A DNA stretch of 64,000 bases from Pachypanchax playfairii (GCA_006937955.1 SSNP01000017.1:685911-749910), one strand, 5' to 3'; numbered from the stretch's first letter, positions 1 to 11,911 are shown. Notes: generated by a model from the letters alone, not told the origin. Made by a program: numbers and translations.

Positions 1-1270
1 ATTTATAAAACCAGGAACAAGAACTAATCATCAATTCATAAAAACTTCTTGGTACTTTAAAGATTCAATGAATTCTTAGGCATTATTTATTAAATATAAA
101 ATATATAAATAAATATATACATATAAAAGTTGTTTTTGAGGAAAAGCAGGTGAAAACTACAGTAAACACATGCAGTCAGGCTATAGATGGAAGAAAGAAG
201 TACATTCAAGCTGAAGTAACACAAATAAGTAATAAGACACAATCCTACATGACAGCGCTGCAGTAGGAGGTATTTTTGGATTAAAAATTATTAATAAGAT
301 CATGTTTTATGTCCCTGAACGTTTGTTTATCTTGTCTTGAATAACACTTACCGATCTTACACAGCGTTTCAATAAATATTACTAAATACTGTACCACACT
401 GCACGTGTGGCCCGAGCTAACGTACAAAGACAAAAATGGTCATTATTAATTTTAAATCTTTAGAAATGGTGATGATATCAGAAATACAAACAATATTCAC
501 TAGTCAAAATATTTGAGATACTATCAGATCGTGATGACTGAGATAAAGAAGGACGAGGCACTCGGTGTAACTTAAGACACCTGGTAAATGTTAAGACCCA
601 TTTGTTCATATGCAGGTCACAGGAAGTTGGTGCTTATCTCCAACAGTCACTGGGTAAATGGGGGGGGGGGTGTTACACCCTGGATAAGTCGTCAGTAAGA
701 CATAACTAGTCACACAAATGTTTCAGTAAATACTTTGGATCTGTGTTTGGCTGCGGATACCTGCAGTAGAAATAAAAATGGGTCTGAAACCTAAAGTTCT
801 TTATCAGAGGGAAGTTTTGTGTTCAGACTGAGAATTTCAATTTAACAACATTTAATGTTATATTTTGATTTTGAAGAAATTAAAACAAAAACAAATCAGT
901 GGAGCGCTTCCAGAAAGTACTTACGTTGGTGCATTTAGGTACTTTGTCTTGTAACTAAAATGTTATTTTAACTTTTTGAAGAGAGGAAAAAGCTGAACCC
1001 TCTTTTTTACTGAAAATCAATGAAAAACGGATCCGTGCAGGTTTCTCAACTTTTGGTTTCTAACAAAAAGCTAAAATGCAGGTGACCTAACTGCATAAAT
1101 ACTCACACAAACCTTTAATTATAAACAATTATATTCTTCTGTTGTGTGTGTGTCTAATACATGCCCATGCTTTTCAAACCAGGAACTTCTTCATATCTTA
1201 ACCTGCCTTCTGATCATATTTACATTAATAATGTCTGAATCTTAATTAGTTTTTAATTGTTTTAACTCAC
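1..1270 (-). other. vps26b: vps26b intron after the first coding exon
   Basis: AT-rich sequence with no further VPS26 coding exon recognised on the minus strand. It contains a short G homopolymer near 660-670. The intron begins with the GTGAGT donor next to the exon at 1271 and runs off the left edge. Confidence 0.7.
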
Positions 1271-1493
1271 CTATTTGACCAACAAATTCTATTTTGATTC
1301 CATGATGCTCCAGCCTTTTTCCGGGGTTCTTCAGTGTGACGTTCACCTTTCCACTGACTGTCTCACCATCGTAGAAAAGAAAGTATTTGTCTTTCTTTCC
1401 ATCTTCAGTTTTATGTTCAACTTTCTTCCTCGTTTCAGCGTCACTGAGGACTACATCGATTTCTGCACTTTGTCCAAAACTAAAGAAACTCAT
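1271..1493 (-). CDS. vps26b: vps26b first coding exon (retromer subunit VPS26B, partial gene)
   Basis: This exon encodes the first 74 residues of a VPS26 arrestin-fold protein, the cargo-binding subunit of the retromer complex that recycles membrane proteins from endosomes. The start ATG lies at 1493-1491 and opens MSFFSFGQ, which resembles the VPS26B amino terminus more than VPS26A. The diagnostic stretch KYFLFYDGETVSGKV follows, then KRLEHHGIKIEFVGQI. The exon ends ATA-G before a perfect GTGAGT donor (minus strand, just below 1271), phase 1, where the family continues with Glu. The remaining exons lie beyond the left edge, because the gene runs leftward. A possible acceptor (TTTTTTTGTAG) ends at 1507, 14 bases upstream of the ATG, so the 5' UTR may be spliced. 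Assignment to the family is very secure; assignment to VPS26B rather than a VPS26B-like ohnolog is inference. Confidence 0.93.
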
Positions 1494-1506
1494 TATAACG
1501 CTAGAA

Positions 1507-2060
1507 CTACAAAAAAACCTTATTGCATATGTTACTCTTATCAAGTACTTGATTTGTTAGCGAATTAAAGCACAGACAATATTTGAAACGGAAATAGAAA
1601 ACAAAACAAAAAACAAATAAACCCCAAACACAAATGAGGCCTGCAGGATGTTCGAGTTTAGTTCCCTTTCGGACCAGTTTCGACATTAGCCATAAAAAGT
1701 CACGAAGATCGTCACAAAAGATCAAACAAGCTTCACTTTAGCTACATGTCCATTCAGTCGACTTACTAGCTTAACGATAGTAAAACGAAATCGCACATGA
1801 ATCTGTCTGTTAGCAAATTAGCCGTTTGTACCCTTTTTCTCCCTTAAGCTAACTGTCACTAATTAAACTGTCTTTAAAACACCGACTGGAAACGCAGTTT
1901 TTACGATGTATATTTATCTCACATGTTTCTGTCCTGATAGAGAAAAACACTTGATGTTGTCAAACGATCAAAATGTTACGTTAGCTTACGCTACATGCAT
2001 TAGCCGAACTACATCCGGGTGGGGGTTTCCAAAATAAGACCGGAAGTGACTTTGGAATTT
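1507..2060 (-). promoter_or_regulatory. vps26b: vps26b upstream region with ETS/GABPA-type site
   Basis: The 550 bases upstream of the vps26b ATG should hold the transcription start. On the plus strand CCGGAAGTGAC at 2040-2050 is a full ETS-family (GABPA/ELK-like) site, a motif common in TATA-less promoters of housekeeping genes, fitting a ubiquitous retromer subunit. No TATA box is obvious. The exact start site cannot be placed from sequence alone. Confidence 0.4.
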
Positions 2061-2169
2061 TTTTAAGTAAGATTGTAGTACATTTATATGCAACTAACTT
2101 TGAAACACCTTTCATGTTATTAAAATATATATAATGTGTATGATATTTACTGACTTCGTCCTTTAACAT

Positions 2170-3439
2170 GAATTAAATAAAAAGAATAATCTCTGAATGA
2201 GACATGTCTTTCAATTTTGGGGTAAAAAAAAATATATTTTTAGAATAATTTATTTTTCCCCATCCACCTTCTTTATCTTTTTCAAAAATAAAGGAATTAT
2301 CAGTTTCCCCACAGTGGCATTTATAATATCTGAAAAGCACTCTCCACAAATGAAATTTGAGAAACTATTTAGACACAAAAACAAAATAGAGACACCAGCT
2401 GAGGTATTTGCAGTTCAAATTTCTTTAATAGAAACAAAATTATATCAACATATAGTGAAAGTACTAAATGACCAGCAGACATTTAAATGAGTTGTTACAC
2501 AAAACAAACAAACTACTGTATTACTGACAGATTCAACACTGTAAATAAAAACAGTCAATAACGGGACTTTTTTCCCAACAAACTTAAGTAAATTAAAATA
2601 AATTATGGAGTCCAATGCATTAAAAAGAAAATATAATAAAAAAAATATATGTAACTTTATACATACACTGGATTCAAACTGGACAATATGTCCAATACTC
2701 ACAAAATAACTAGTAAAGCACAAAAGGTCACTTATACACTGAAACAGCACTCCGATAAGTCAACACCTTTTTAAATACATACTGACTTTGCATCATAGTA
2801 CAATGAACAGTATTCAGATTTAGAATGTAATCTGTACCTATAAGTATTTGTTAACAGTTGAGATTATAATAGGCTGATAAAAATGTGCCTTTTGAGTCAG
2901 ATCTGATCAGCCGTTTGCTACTTATTGACTGTATATCTACAGTATGTACAACCTTCGGCTCATTTGCATGTGGAAAAAAATGAAAGACACGTGTTTCTGA
3001 TATAATGTCAATGACTTTTGACAACCACGCTTAGTAAAAAATCTGAGGGTTATAAAAAAAGGATTTGTTCAAAAAAAGGTGAAGGGATGTAGTTTACAGT
3101 AACTTGTGATAACACGGAGGGCCAAATATCAAATTTCACAGCTTTGAAATGTTTTTGTTGTAACATACAACTTTATCTGAAAAAACTGTTTAAAAAAATA
3201 AAATAAAGGTCTTTAAATGCTTGAACAGAAAGAGAAGGAAAAAAAGAAACTGGTGGCAAAAAAATTGTGCCACAAATTGGATTGATGCTTTGGCAAGTCA
3301 GTTGAACTGATTTAATGTGCATCAGAGAGAATGTGCCATGTTTCACCATGAGCTTTCTTCACTTGAGGATCGTTGTTGCAAGTTAACCATAACAGTGTTT
3401 GTTTTTGCCTTGTTTGGATTCTGCTCTGTGTGTCAGCTG
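2170..3439 (-). other. jam3 3' untranslated / jam3-vps26b intergenic DNA
   Basis: AT-rich sequence downstream of the jam3 stop codon with no coding exon recognised on either strand. On the minus strand an ATTAAA poly(A)-signal variant is formed at 2424-2429 and AATAAA-type hexamers occur further left near 2250, so a jam3 3' UTR of about 1 kb is plausible. NCAPD3, which lies between JAM3 and VPS26B in human as I recall it, is not visible here. Confidence 0.45.
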
Positions 3440-3475
3440 TCAAATGACGAACGACGACTTGTGGCGGAAGTGACC
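3440..3475 (-). CDS. jam3: jam3 exon 9 (terminal PDZ ligand)
   Basis: 36 bp including TGA at 3442-3440. Encodes GHFRHKSSFVI, almost identical to the JAM-C carboxyl terminus (GDFRHKSSFVI), whose last residues bind PDZ domains of polarity and junction proteins such as PAR3 and ZO-1. Acceptor CCTCACAG. Confidence 0.94.
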   Translation of the reverse strand, partial: GHFRHKSSFVI

Positions 3476-6400
3476 CTGTGAGGAGCAGAAAGCAGAATTA
3501 TTTGCATGATAAACCTAACAGTAAATTCAATGTCATGTGTGTTTCACAGGTTTTATCTACCTCATCTGCATCCCCGTAGTCCAGTGCTCCGTTCCGCGGT
3601 GACCAGTTGTAGCTGAAACAAAGAGGAAAACCAGGATGAGATGCAAAACTCCCGCATGTCCTACAGGGATGAAAGTTGTACTCACTCGTTTCCATTGTGA
3701 CTTTTATTTCGGAGGTGCAGATGTCTGATTGAATATATTATAGTAAACAAACAGGCTAATGCAGTGACCCCGCCCACTGTTTTGAAGAGAATTCCAGGGA
3801 TGTCAACGTCACCTGTGACCAGACACAGAAGAAAGCAAGTCAGTTCACCAAAAACTGAATCCAACATCTCTTCACTGCAGATGACGATAATAAACAACTT
3901 ATTGGTAGTTTAAAGAAAAAATGTTAGTTAAATATAAACAATCTTTTCAATTAATCCTAACAATGAGGAATCAACTCAGTAAGTTCATCCAGGATTTCTG
4001 CCTTCAGTTGATGTTGATCAGGTGGAGCCAGCAGCAGAGAACCAATCAGTCATGAATGAAGAAAAGCCAACAAATTCTATCACTGGTACGTCACTAAAGC
4101 ATGAGCAGCTCTAATATTACACCACTACCAGTGTTCATGTCTGAGTAACAGGTGGCAGCTGAAGCTTATTAGTTTGACATAAAGGTTTTTACTTTATTCT
4201 TTCCGCTTCAGTGATTTGTTTTAATACTCTTCACACTGAGCAGATAAAATTAGTTCAGTCCAGAAAGAGATTTTTATAAATGAGATTATTTTATTGTCAT
4301 CCAACCAAATATAATGTTACAGTAACGTATTTCAGTTAACCCATGATTCCAACATTTTATAAAACATGGACAGACAGTTTGATGAATATGATGCTAATTT
4401 TTAATATGAAATGTCTCTTATTAAGCTGCTGCTCAGTGAAAACTTAAAGGAATCAATGGAAACTCTCTCTGCTCACAGCAAACACAGCTGCAGCAACAAG
4501 CACAAGTTTCCTGTGTGTCATGAAACATAATAAAAACTGAAGTATCACAGCAAAAAACATCTGCTTCAAAGCTGACAGGTTATTTACTCTGTATTCATTT
4601 TGATGTGGACGCGTCACAATTTATTGACTCTCACATACTTTATATGCAATTCATGCTGCGTCACATTGGTGATGGATTCTCTGGTAAGCATGACCACACC
4701 TGAATGCACCACTGATCCTGTGAACCACTGACAACCTGTCTGGTGTGTTTACAGTCTAAGTGCATGTGAGGATACAATCTGTCCTTCCAGGAACACAAAA
4801 ACAAAAGCACCAAAATGAAAAGTGTAAAATTGATGGCATGAACGTAGCTTTTCTGTTTCGTTCTCTTTGCGCGTGTAACTTTCAGGGTCAGATGTTAAAT
4901 GAATGTGCAATTCACTCACAGACTTCCATCATCTGTGGAGGGCACTGCGCATGTCCTGCATCGTTCCTGGCCTGGCAGTAATATTCACCTGCATCCTCTT
5001 TTCTCACTCGACGAAATTTCTGAGGACATAATGTTGAAAAAAGACGAATCAGTCAGTGTTTGGTTGCAGATGTTTGACATCTGCTTGACACTAGGCTTTA
5101 TGTTGTTTTGAATACAACATTATGTGCCAGAGTTCGTTTAAACTTTTTCACTGGAGGCACAGAAGGAATATAATCCTGCAACTAATAATTTGTCATTTTT
5201 TAAAAGTTTGATTTAGATGAAGCAGTTTGTTTGTAACTGAATGTTCTGAAAACTAAAGATTCTGAAGGAAAAAAAGAGAGAAAATCTTCAGTATAACAGT
5301 ATCATTGTATGTTTCTTGTGATACTTTTCACAGCCAGAGTAAAACAAGTGATGACTGGGTTTTGTCTCTTTACCAGGCTTCCAGTGTCGGGGTTGATGAT
5401 GTAGGAGAAGTTGGCGAATCGCGGGCTGTTTTTAGGATCCTGAGGAAGCTCTTCATTGTTGTGAAACCAGCGGTACTGTGAAGCAGGGAATCCCTCGTTC
5501 TCCAAACATCGGAGCTCTGTGGACGCCCCCACTGTGACGCTCTTCGGTATGCTGCACCGTGGTACAACAGGTTTCACTGCACACAAACAACAACTCACAT
5601 CAGCCCACAGCTGGATCCGTGTCTTTACCACTCACATCACTGCCCGAGTTACAAGTCAAGGACACAAACTCTGGGTTTTTAATTATTTTTGTAGTTATTT
5701 TATCACACAGACCAGTGACATATTAAAATACGTAGGGTGACAACAGGGGAAATAAGTTTTCAAATTCATTGATCCTGAACTGAAACAGGGTAAATCAATC
5801 AATCATCTGTTCTGTGGGTTGTTGCTCATTACTAACAGAATTGCATATTTTCTGTTGGTGAATCAGTGAGTTGATGGGAGGAAGTCTGTCTGGATGCACC
5901 TACAGTCTGCGGTTTGTTTTTGGCCACATACAGAAAACAACGATGACCCTCACCCCTCTGATTTTCTCCGTACACAGGCCAGACACTGCAATGTGTTTAA
6001 ATATGTTGAAGCCGATCTGCGGTGGTGGACCAGAAAGGACTGCCATGTAAAGTTTCTTCAGATAAATCAAACAGGTAATGAAGTGAACACAAGCTAAATC
6101 CAGGCCCTTCTGCCTGCAGTGCATGTCTGTCTCTCTATAATAGTTAAAGAGCTGAAACATTTCAATAAGACTCACTTATTTCCCTTAATTTGTGTCATTT
6201 ATAAGACAAGTTTTACACAGCTGATGTAATCCCATCGACTCCACTTTACTGAGCTCGGCTGGTTAGCAGAGAATCTTCTAGGATCTCTGATCTTTGGCCC
6301 TGAAGTCCATTAACCCATCCTAAAAAGTCTAAAAGCAACAAATGGTTCCTTAGCAACCTCACACGGTTGTGTTTTATGTTTTTGGGATAAGATGATGCTG

Positions 6401-9400
6401 AACAGGAAAAGAAAAGGTCTTGTAATAATTCATTTAAAACCTAAATATGCAATCTTCAATATAACAAACCCTCTGTGTGTTTGCAGTTCATCAATTAAAG
6501 GTATCTATTTCTAAAAAAATAAACAAGTTGAAGTTGTGCTCTTCAAACCTCTAACAGCGAGACTGATAAGAATCTCATCAAAGTCTCTCTGATCTTCGAT
6601 GGCGGCCACCTCGCAGCGGTACTCTGCGGTGTCGGACCGAGAGGTGTTGAAGATCAGAATGTTGGCGGGCTCTCTGAGCTGTGCTCTGTTCTCCAAGTCC
6701 CCTTTTTCAGAGAGAGAGAGAGTGAGAGAGAGAAAAGACTTTACAATTGCTCATTGAAATACACAGTGTGATTTAGCAGCTTGAAAACAAAGTCTAGTGC
6801 CAAGTTCTTTAAAGGTACCATTCATCCAGCTGGGCTTTGAGTTCTGAGGCGTTCCTCTAAAGGCTGCAGGTTGATTTGTTCTAATTTTATTTTTTTAGAA
6901 CTAAAAGATGTTCTAAGAGGTTTACCTGATATCTTGTTCTGAAAGTAGACGTAACTGGGGATGCCGTTTTTAATCTTCTTCCACTCTATCCGTGGGTTGT
7001 TTGTTGAGATGGACTCTATCAAACAGGTCAGTTCGACAGCTGCGAAGAAAACAGAACGCGAGTGAAATAAAAAAGGGGAGGGGGATCTGGAACATAAAAG
7101 GTGCTTTAGCTAAATAGGTTGGTGGGATTCTCCTGCAACTTACGCTCAAACTCATTTGCCCAAACGAGCTTGTCTGTGGTTCGAAGGATTACCCCAAGCG
7201 ATGATGGAACATGGCCTGTGTGGAGGGGAAGAGGAAGTGACACACTAAACACAGAGTAACCCTGATTGCAAACACCAGCGTGTCCATCAGCAGATATTAT
7301 CAACCGGGCATGTTGCCTAATAACTAGTGGATTAGACTGATAAATCAGAGTGTGAGAGCCATGGGATCTGGTTTAGTGAGAAAATGTCTTTTTAATCACT
7401 TCCTATTTTTATATTTAAGACGACTAACGCGCCAGACAGAGACACATGGACCAAACGGAGAGGCTTTCAGTTAAAGCAGGAATATTCCAACCTTTCTCTG
7501 ATGGCCGTCTAGCCCAACATCTGTAATGATAACGATATTTCTAGGTTAATCTTCAGATTACATTAGTGGCATACGTTACTGAATAAAGTGGCGTGATCCA
7601 AATTTACTCAAAGTTTCAGTGACTGATTTTTTTTTTAATCCCAAGAAGTATTTCAGTAAAACCGAGAACAGGATGTTTTACTTCTGCTTTGCAAACAGGA
7701 CAGTCACACAGTCCTTTCTAGAACTGATCAATGATGAATCCCACATTACAGCAGAGAGTTCCCATTTTATTTCCATGAAAAATCATTTTAGTGCATTCAA
7801 AATGAATCTGGTCGACTTTAACTGGAAACAAAATCGATTTTTAAATCGATTTCTTTAATAAAACTGCATCATTTCAATGAAACATGAACACTTGTTTGTG
7901 TTCATGTTCACTAAATAAATGATAAATCAAGGGAACGCACATCAGCACGGCTTTTTACTAGGCGTATGTTTACATTTGAACTGCACCTAACCCACCATCT
8001 AGGTTCCCCTCTGGCACAAACACAACGCATGATGTTTACTTCACTTTCACGCTCGCGTGAACCGCTCAGAGCGATCAGTGTTATTTCACAAATGTCAAAC
8101 TTTGACGGCAAGTGGCACATTTCACAGGTTTTGTCAGAAGTGAATCAGCAAAATGACAGAACTCACCCATTTTGAGCAGGAAATGGGTGAGTTTGGGGGA
8201 GAAGCGCGTGCGATGGAACAGCAAATTAAGGAAATCTGAAAATGACTATTCAGCTGGTTCATTTTAAACTGAGATAAATTAGTGTTGTCCTATCTAACGA
8301 TGGTACCCTACACTCAACCTTTGTTTTGTTGTCTAAGCTACACCCAAATGCAATAATTGCTGGGTTGGGCGTGCAAATAAAAGCACCCACGCTGAGTAAT
8401 GACGGCATTCCTGCTCCCAGTCGGGGGGAGTACAAAGGGCTTCAAATGAGGACAAAAATAAGACAATAATAATCAACCAAGCAGCTCCTAAATACAACAA
8501 GACATGCCTGTTTGCCCGAGGCACTGTACACTCAGAAGTATTTATTCAAAGCAGCCTCGTTAGCATGATGAGTGACCCTGAGATGTTCTGTGTAGAATGA
8601 CAACGGAAACAAGCTTCTATCTGATGCTCAGTCAGAAAACCAAGAAACGTGGGTCCTGCCAAACTACCAGGTCAAACAAACGCAGCCAAGGAGACAGATG
8701 AGATCTGACTCCCGGGTCTCCGTTTCCATCTCTGTTGCTGACTTTCCCACTCTATACATTAGGATCTATTTTTACCCCAGCTGTGACTGGACATCCTGTG
8801 AAACACGAGGAGACGTCGTTCAGCGGCAGCTCGGTCCACAAAAGGGCTTTAAGCAGCTTTTAAAGCGTTTCTCCCAACAGTTCACACACTCTGACGCTGA
8901 ATCAGAGACACTGCAAACTACAACTCTCCCACATGGCAAGATGGTTCATTAGATCTGCCACAACAACAAAGAACAACAGCTTTCATTATTGTCCCACTTG
9001 CAACATAACTGAGTCTGATGATCATCTGTTCCAAGCCTTTCAGATTCACGAGAGAACATCTGTTTTGATAACAAAAGGTCACCACCCCCTCGTTCACTTA
9101 CACTAAAAAACTAAGTTCTCAGTCTGCCTTCTTTGTATTGCACAATAATTGGATCTGTGGTTGCAGGTTACATCAGGACACAGTGTGAGTGAATGTACTA
9201 GTTCCATAATATTAACATATTGGAGGCTTTTCTCATCAAATCAAAATGTAGGCCGTGGGAAAGACTAACCACAGTTAATTAACTAGACAATATAAAACTA
9301 ATTACTAATGCAATCTTAGCATAAAAGCATTTAGACAAAAAATGCTTTGTCCCCCATGACACAATGTAGGCTGAAGAGAAAACTATATTTCTGATTCATA

Positions 9401-11911
9401 AAAAATAATCTGAGCACTCCGAAAAGCAAAATACAGCCTTATTTTAATCCCCCTCTGATTGTGATGCCCAAACCGAACGGGTCTACAGGCTGCCTCTAAG
9501 AGACACCGGCTTTTAAATAGCCAAATTCTACAATCCTCTTACGTGCCGAGTATGAAAACAACCAGCAATCTCCATCCTAGCAACAAAAGTTGTTGATCCA
9601 ATGCATCTATAAAAAGCGTATTCCCAGACATTCCAGTGCTGTCGCTGCAAATATTCTGGAGGCTGTCGATGGAGCGAGGACCGCTGGGATTTCCAGCATA
9701 CTGGACGGACGGTGTCAAAATCTTTCCAGTAGATTAAACCGAGACACTGGCGTTGTCATTAGGACTTGAGGGAAATGGAAGAAGCGAACATGTGAACTTT
9801 AGTTTGCCCTTGTGTTGCTTTTCTTAAATCATTATATGGCACGGGTGAAGGGAACGTCTCTGTGGGAGGCCGGAGTGATAAAATGTAGCTCCAGGAGGTT
9901 TTATTTCTACATTCTGAGTCTCTGGTGAGGCACGAGGAAAAAAAAAAATACCACTTTTATCTTCAGTTAGGACATCCAATATGGCAGGCTTTTAATTTGG
10001 AGGGTATGAGTGAAAACATCATGGAGTTGAGACTGTGAAAGTTCCCCTGGAGCGACTGTAGTTTGATTATTCTTAAGAGATTCAATCATTTGAGTTTCCA
10101 TGTTTTAGATGATAGTTGTCTTTTCCTTGTTAAGTAAGATTTAAAAAAGAAATAGATTTTAGAGGAATGTGGACACGTTTTGTTTTTTTGTTTTATGAAG
10201 AATAAACACTAATACGTAAGTTGTAAAAATAATCAACCTTTTACATCTAATAAAAACATAATTCTTTTTCGAATTTACTTAAGTTAATTTACTTTATAAT
10301 AAGAAAAAAACAGAATATGATGCTTTTATATCTTTTAACAATAAATAAGAATATGATGGAAACCAGAACATTGTTCAAATTCATACATTTAATCTTAATC
10401 TTAGTAAAGAAAGAAAGTATAACTCAGTTTTAACTGCCATTTCTGGACCTCAGGGAAAAAATGAGACATTCTGCTCTTTATTCATTATTCAGACAAAACC
10501 GCAATCTAAAATTAGAGTTCATGTCTCTGTTTGGTAAAATAAACAAAAACAGTTAAGTTTCATTATTTCTGTTGCTCTTGTAGTTTTGAGCTGCTTTATC
10601 TGCCACATCAACCAAATTTCATTCCCGACTTCTACCATCACACGAGCAGGACTTTTACATTTAATATGATGATTCTGTCCAGGACATTTTGACAAACACT
10701 AACGAGTTTTACTTCCTATTTGCAAGGACTGTAAAATCCAAATATAAACAGCATTGCTCTGATTCAAAGTAGCAGATGCAGACATAACATGCACCCATAA
10801 AGATTTAGACAGTGCAAAACAATCTAAGTGAAATCAATATTTGCTGTGAGCAGCTGTAACTTTAAAACAGTGTTGATTCTTCACGTGCACCCAGTTTTTG
10901 AAGGAACTCAGTCACTAACTTTGAGACAAATCTACAGATCTTCAGTCTCTTCATGTTCTCCCCAATATAATCAGTGATGTAGAGTTCAGGTCTGCATTAA
11001 GGATAAATCTCCATGATTGTTTCACTCCACAGCTTTTCAGTTAACTAACAGCATCTTGCTAAAGCAGAACCACAGTAATATTTACATGTTTGTCTCATCA
11101 GTTCTACTGATGTGATTCACATCGTTCTACTGATGTGATTCACATTTTCAACTGGAAAAAAAATAAAAGATTTATACTAGTGAAATCATCTTATTATGCA
11201 GCATTTTGTCATATCTGCCTACAACTTTTGCGCAGTACTCTGTGTCATTTAACATTTTCAAGCCTAATTTTCCGTCTGTCAGAATTTCAGCATCTAATTT
11301 ACTGGATGTGTACGGATTTTTGTTTTTACTAGAGAAATAAAACATCTTGTTAACTGATCAAATCTTCATGCTATAGTGAAGTTATTGATAAACGCTCGTG
11401 CAGGCCTGATTTCCACTCCGCAGGTCATCACCATGTGACTCCTCTAAACCAAGAAAGAAAAATGTTTCCTTTTGGAAATTTGCCAAGAGCTTATCACCAG
11501 AGAGAAACAAACGCAATGCTTACATTCTTTCATGTCGCTTTTCTGTTGAAACGTTAGCAAATCGATTGATGTAAACGTGAGATTTATCGATTATGGTTAT
11601 CGGTTTGCTGTGTGTTTTCTTAGCTAATTCGACGTTTAAACTAGAGATACAATGTCTTACTGGTGGTAAAACCGACTGTAAAACACAAAAATATAAACAA
11701 TTTAGTTTTCTTGACATTTTTCAGCCTGTTCATGCCAAGCTAACATCTGTTCCACTGTTAGCTCCGAGAGCTCCGTTACAGCTCTGGTTTTACCGACGGA
11801 ACTCGAACCTTGTTCAGCTTGTATTCACAACAACCTTGTTAAAAAAATGGAACAAGACTCACCGAGGTTGCTAAACAGAACAAAACAAACAAGGAGTCTC
11901 ACAATCGCCAT
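3440..11911 (-). CDS. jam3: jam3: junctional adhesion molecule C, complete nine-exon coding region
   Basis: JAM-C is a type I membrane protein of tight junctions and cell-cell contacts. Coding exons on the minus strand are 11911-11863, 7215-7144, 7039-6926, 6701-6549, 5576-5374, 5019-4920, 3812-3686, 3612-3561 and 3475-3440. They join in phase to 906 bp, 301 residues plus stop, against 310 in human JAM3. Residues 1-17 form a signal peptide. The first Ig domain has Cys46/Cys108, and the dimer motif Arg57-Ile58-Glu59 sits before Trp60. The second has two cysteine pairs (137/223 and 153/212). Asn97 and Asn185 lie in glycosylation sequons. The membrane segment is about residues 238-259. The tail ends HFRHKSSFVI, the JAM family PDZ ligand. 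Oddities are a short membrane segment containing Lys241 and a tail without the usual CC and tyrosine-rich stretch. Whether this is jam3a or jam3b is unresolved. Confidence 0.95.
3561..3612 (-). CDS. jam3: jam3 exon 8 (cytoplasmic tail)
   Basis: 52 bp, phase 2 to phase 0. Encodes DYNWSPRNGALDYGDADE, aligning in position with the human segment ending YIRTDEE. Introns on both sides are tiny (73 and 85 bp). Acceptor TTTGTTTCAG; donor GTAGAT is weaker than the other donors of this gene. Confidence 0.85.
3686..3812 (-). CDS. jam3: jam3 exon 7 (membrane segment)
   Basis: 127 bp, phase 1 to phase 2. Encodes DVDIPG, a hydrophobic stretch ending ALACLFTIIYSI and then the basic stop-transfer RHLHLRNK. 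The junction codon is Cys231 where the human protein has Tyr. The stretch is shorter than in other JAM-C proteins and contains a lysine. Confidence 0.88.
3813..4919 (-). other. jam3: jam3 intron 6
   Basis: About 1.1 kb of AT-rich intron between the Ig2-end exon and the membrane exon. No repeat family or RNA gene recognised. Confidence 0.8.
4920..5019 (-). CDS. jam3: jam3 exon 6 (Ig2, end)
   Basis: 100 bp, phase 0 to phase 1. Encodes KFRRVRKEDAGEYYCQARN then DAGHAQCPPQMMEV, the F-G strands with the last two Ig2 cysteines. Acceptor GTCCTCAG, donor GTGAGT. Confidence 0.94.
5374..5576 (-). CDS. jam3: jam3 exon 5 (Ig2, first part)
   Basis: 203 bp, phase 1 to phase 0. Encodes VKPVVPRCSIPKSVTVG through NPDTGSL, with the first two cysteines of the C2-type domain, the YRWF tryptophan and the sequon NFS. 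Acceptor TGTGCAG, donor GTAAAG. Confidence 0.95.
5577..6548 (-). other. jam3: jam3 intron 4
   Basis: About 1 kb intron between the two Ig-domain exons. Nothing else recognised. Intron 5 (5020-5373) and intron 3 (6702-6925, with an AG microsatellite at 6710-6732) are shorter. Confidence 0.8.
6549..6701 (-). CDS. jam3: jam3 exon 4 (end of Ig1)
   Basis: 153 bp, phase 1 to phase 1. Encodes GDLENRAQ through ISLAVR with the second Ig1 cysteine in AEYRCEV and the sequon NTS. Its acceptor is unusual: a (CT)n tract is followed by GAAAAAG directly at the exon edge. Confidence 0.9.
6926..7039 (-). CDS. jam3: jam3 exon 3 (Ig1 core)
   Basis: 114 bp, phase 1 to phase 1. Encodes VELTC through YVYFQNKIS, including the first Ig cysteine, the RIEW dimer motif and the B-C-C' strands. 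Acceptor CTTCGCAG, donor GTAAAC. Intron 2 on its upstream side is only 104 bp. Confidence 0.93.
7144..7215 (-). CDS. jam3: jam3 exon 2 (start of Ig1)
   Basis: 72 bp, phase 1 to phase 1, between an acceptor ending CACACAG and a GTAAGT donor. It encodes the strand that opens the V-type domain (VILRTTDKLVWANEFE), matching the JAM-C pattern VNLK...EFES in position and length. Confidence 0.88.
7216..11862 (-). other. jam3: jam3 intron 1
   Basis: The 4.6-kb first intron. It carries no recognised exon or mobile element. A 23-bp unit (GTTCTACTGATGTGATTCAC plus three bases) is directly repeated twice at 11101-11146. First introns of this kind often hold enhancers, but no specific site can be assigned. 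Confidence 0.75.
11863..11911 (-). CDS. jam3: jam3 exon 1 (signal peptide)
   Basis: Encodes MAIVRLLVCFVLFSNL plus the first base of Gly17, a short hydrophobic leader. It ends CTCG before a perfect GTGAGT donor, phase 1, which fits the phase-1 acceptor of the exon at 7215. I chose the ATG at 11911-11909 because it has a strong context (AAAATGG); an in-frame ATG five codons upstream (11926-11924) is possible. The exon was found by searching for a leader with a compatible donor, so transcript support is desirable. Confidence 0.82.

Noticed and set aside
3476..3560. Read-through of jam3 exon 8 giving a different tail
   Set aside because: The frame runs into a non-conserved sequence, whereas splicing to 3475 yields the canonical RHKSSFVI end.
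8333..8524. Minus-strand frame with a hydrophobic stretch that looks like a signal peptide for jam3
   Set aside because: It has no ATG in frame (it opens with GTG), no compatible phase-1 donor, and a better leader exon exists at 11863-11911.
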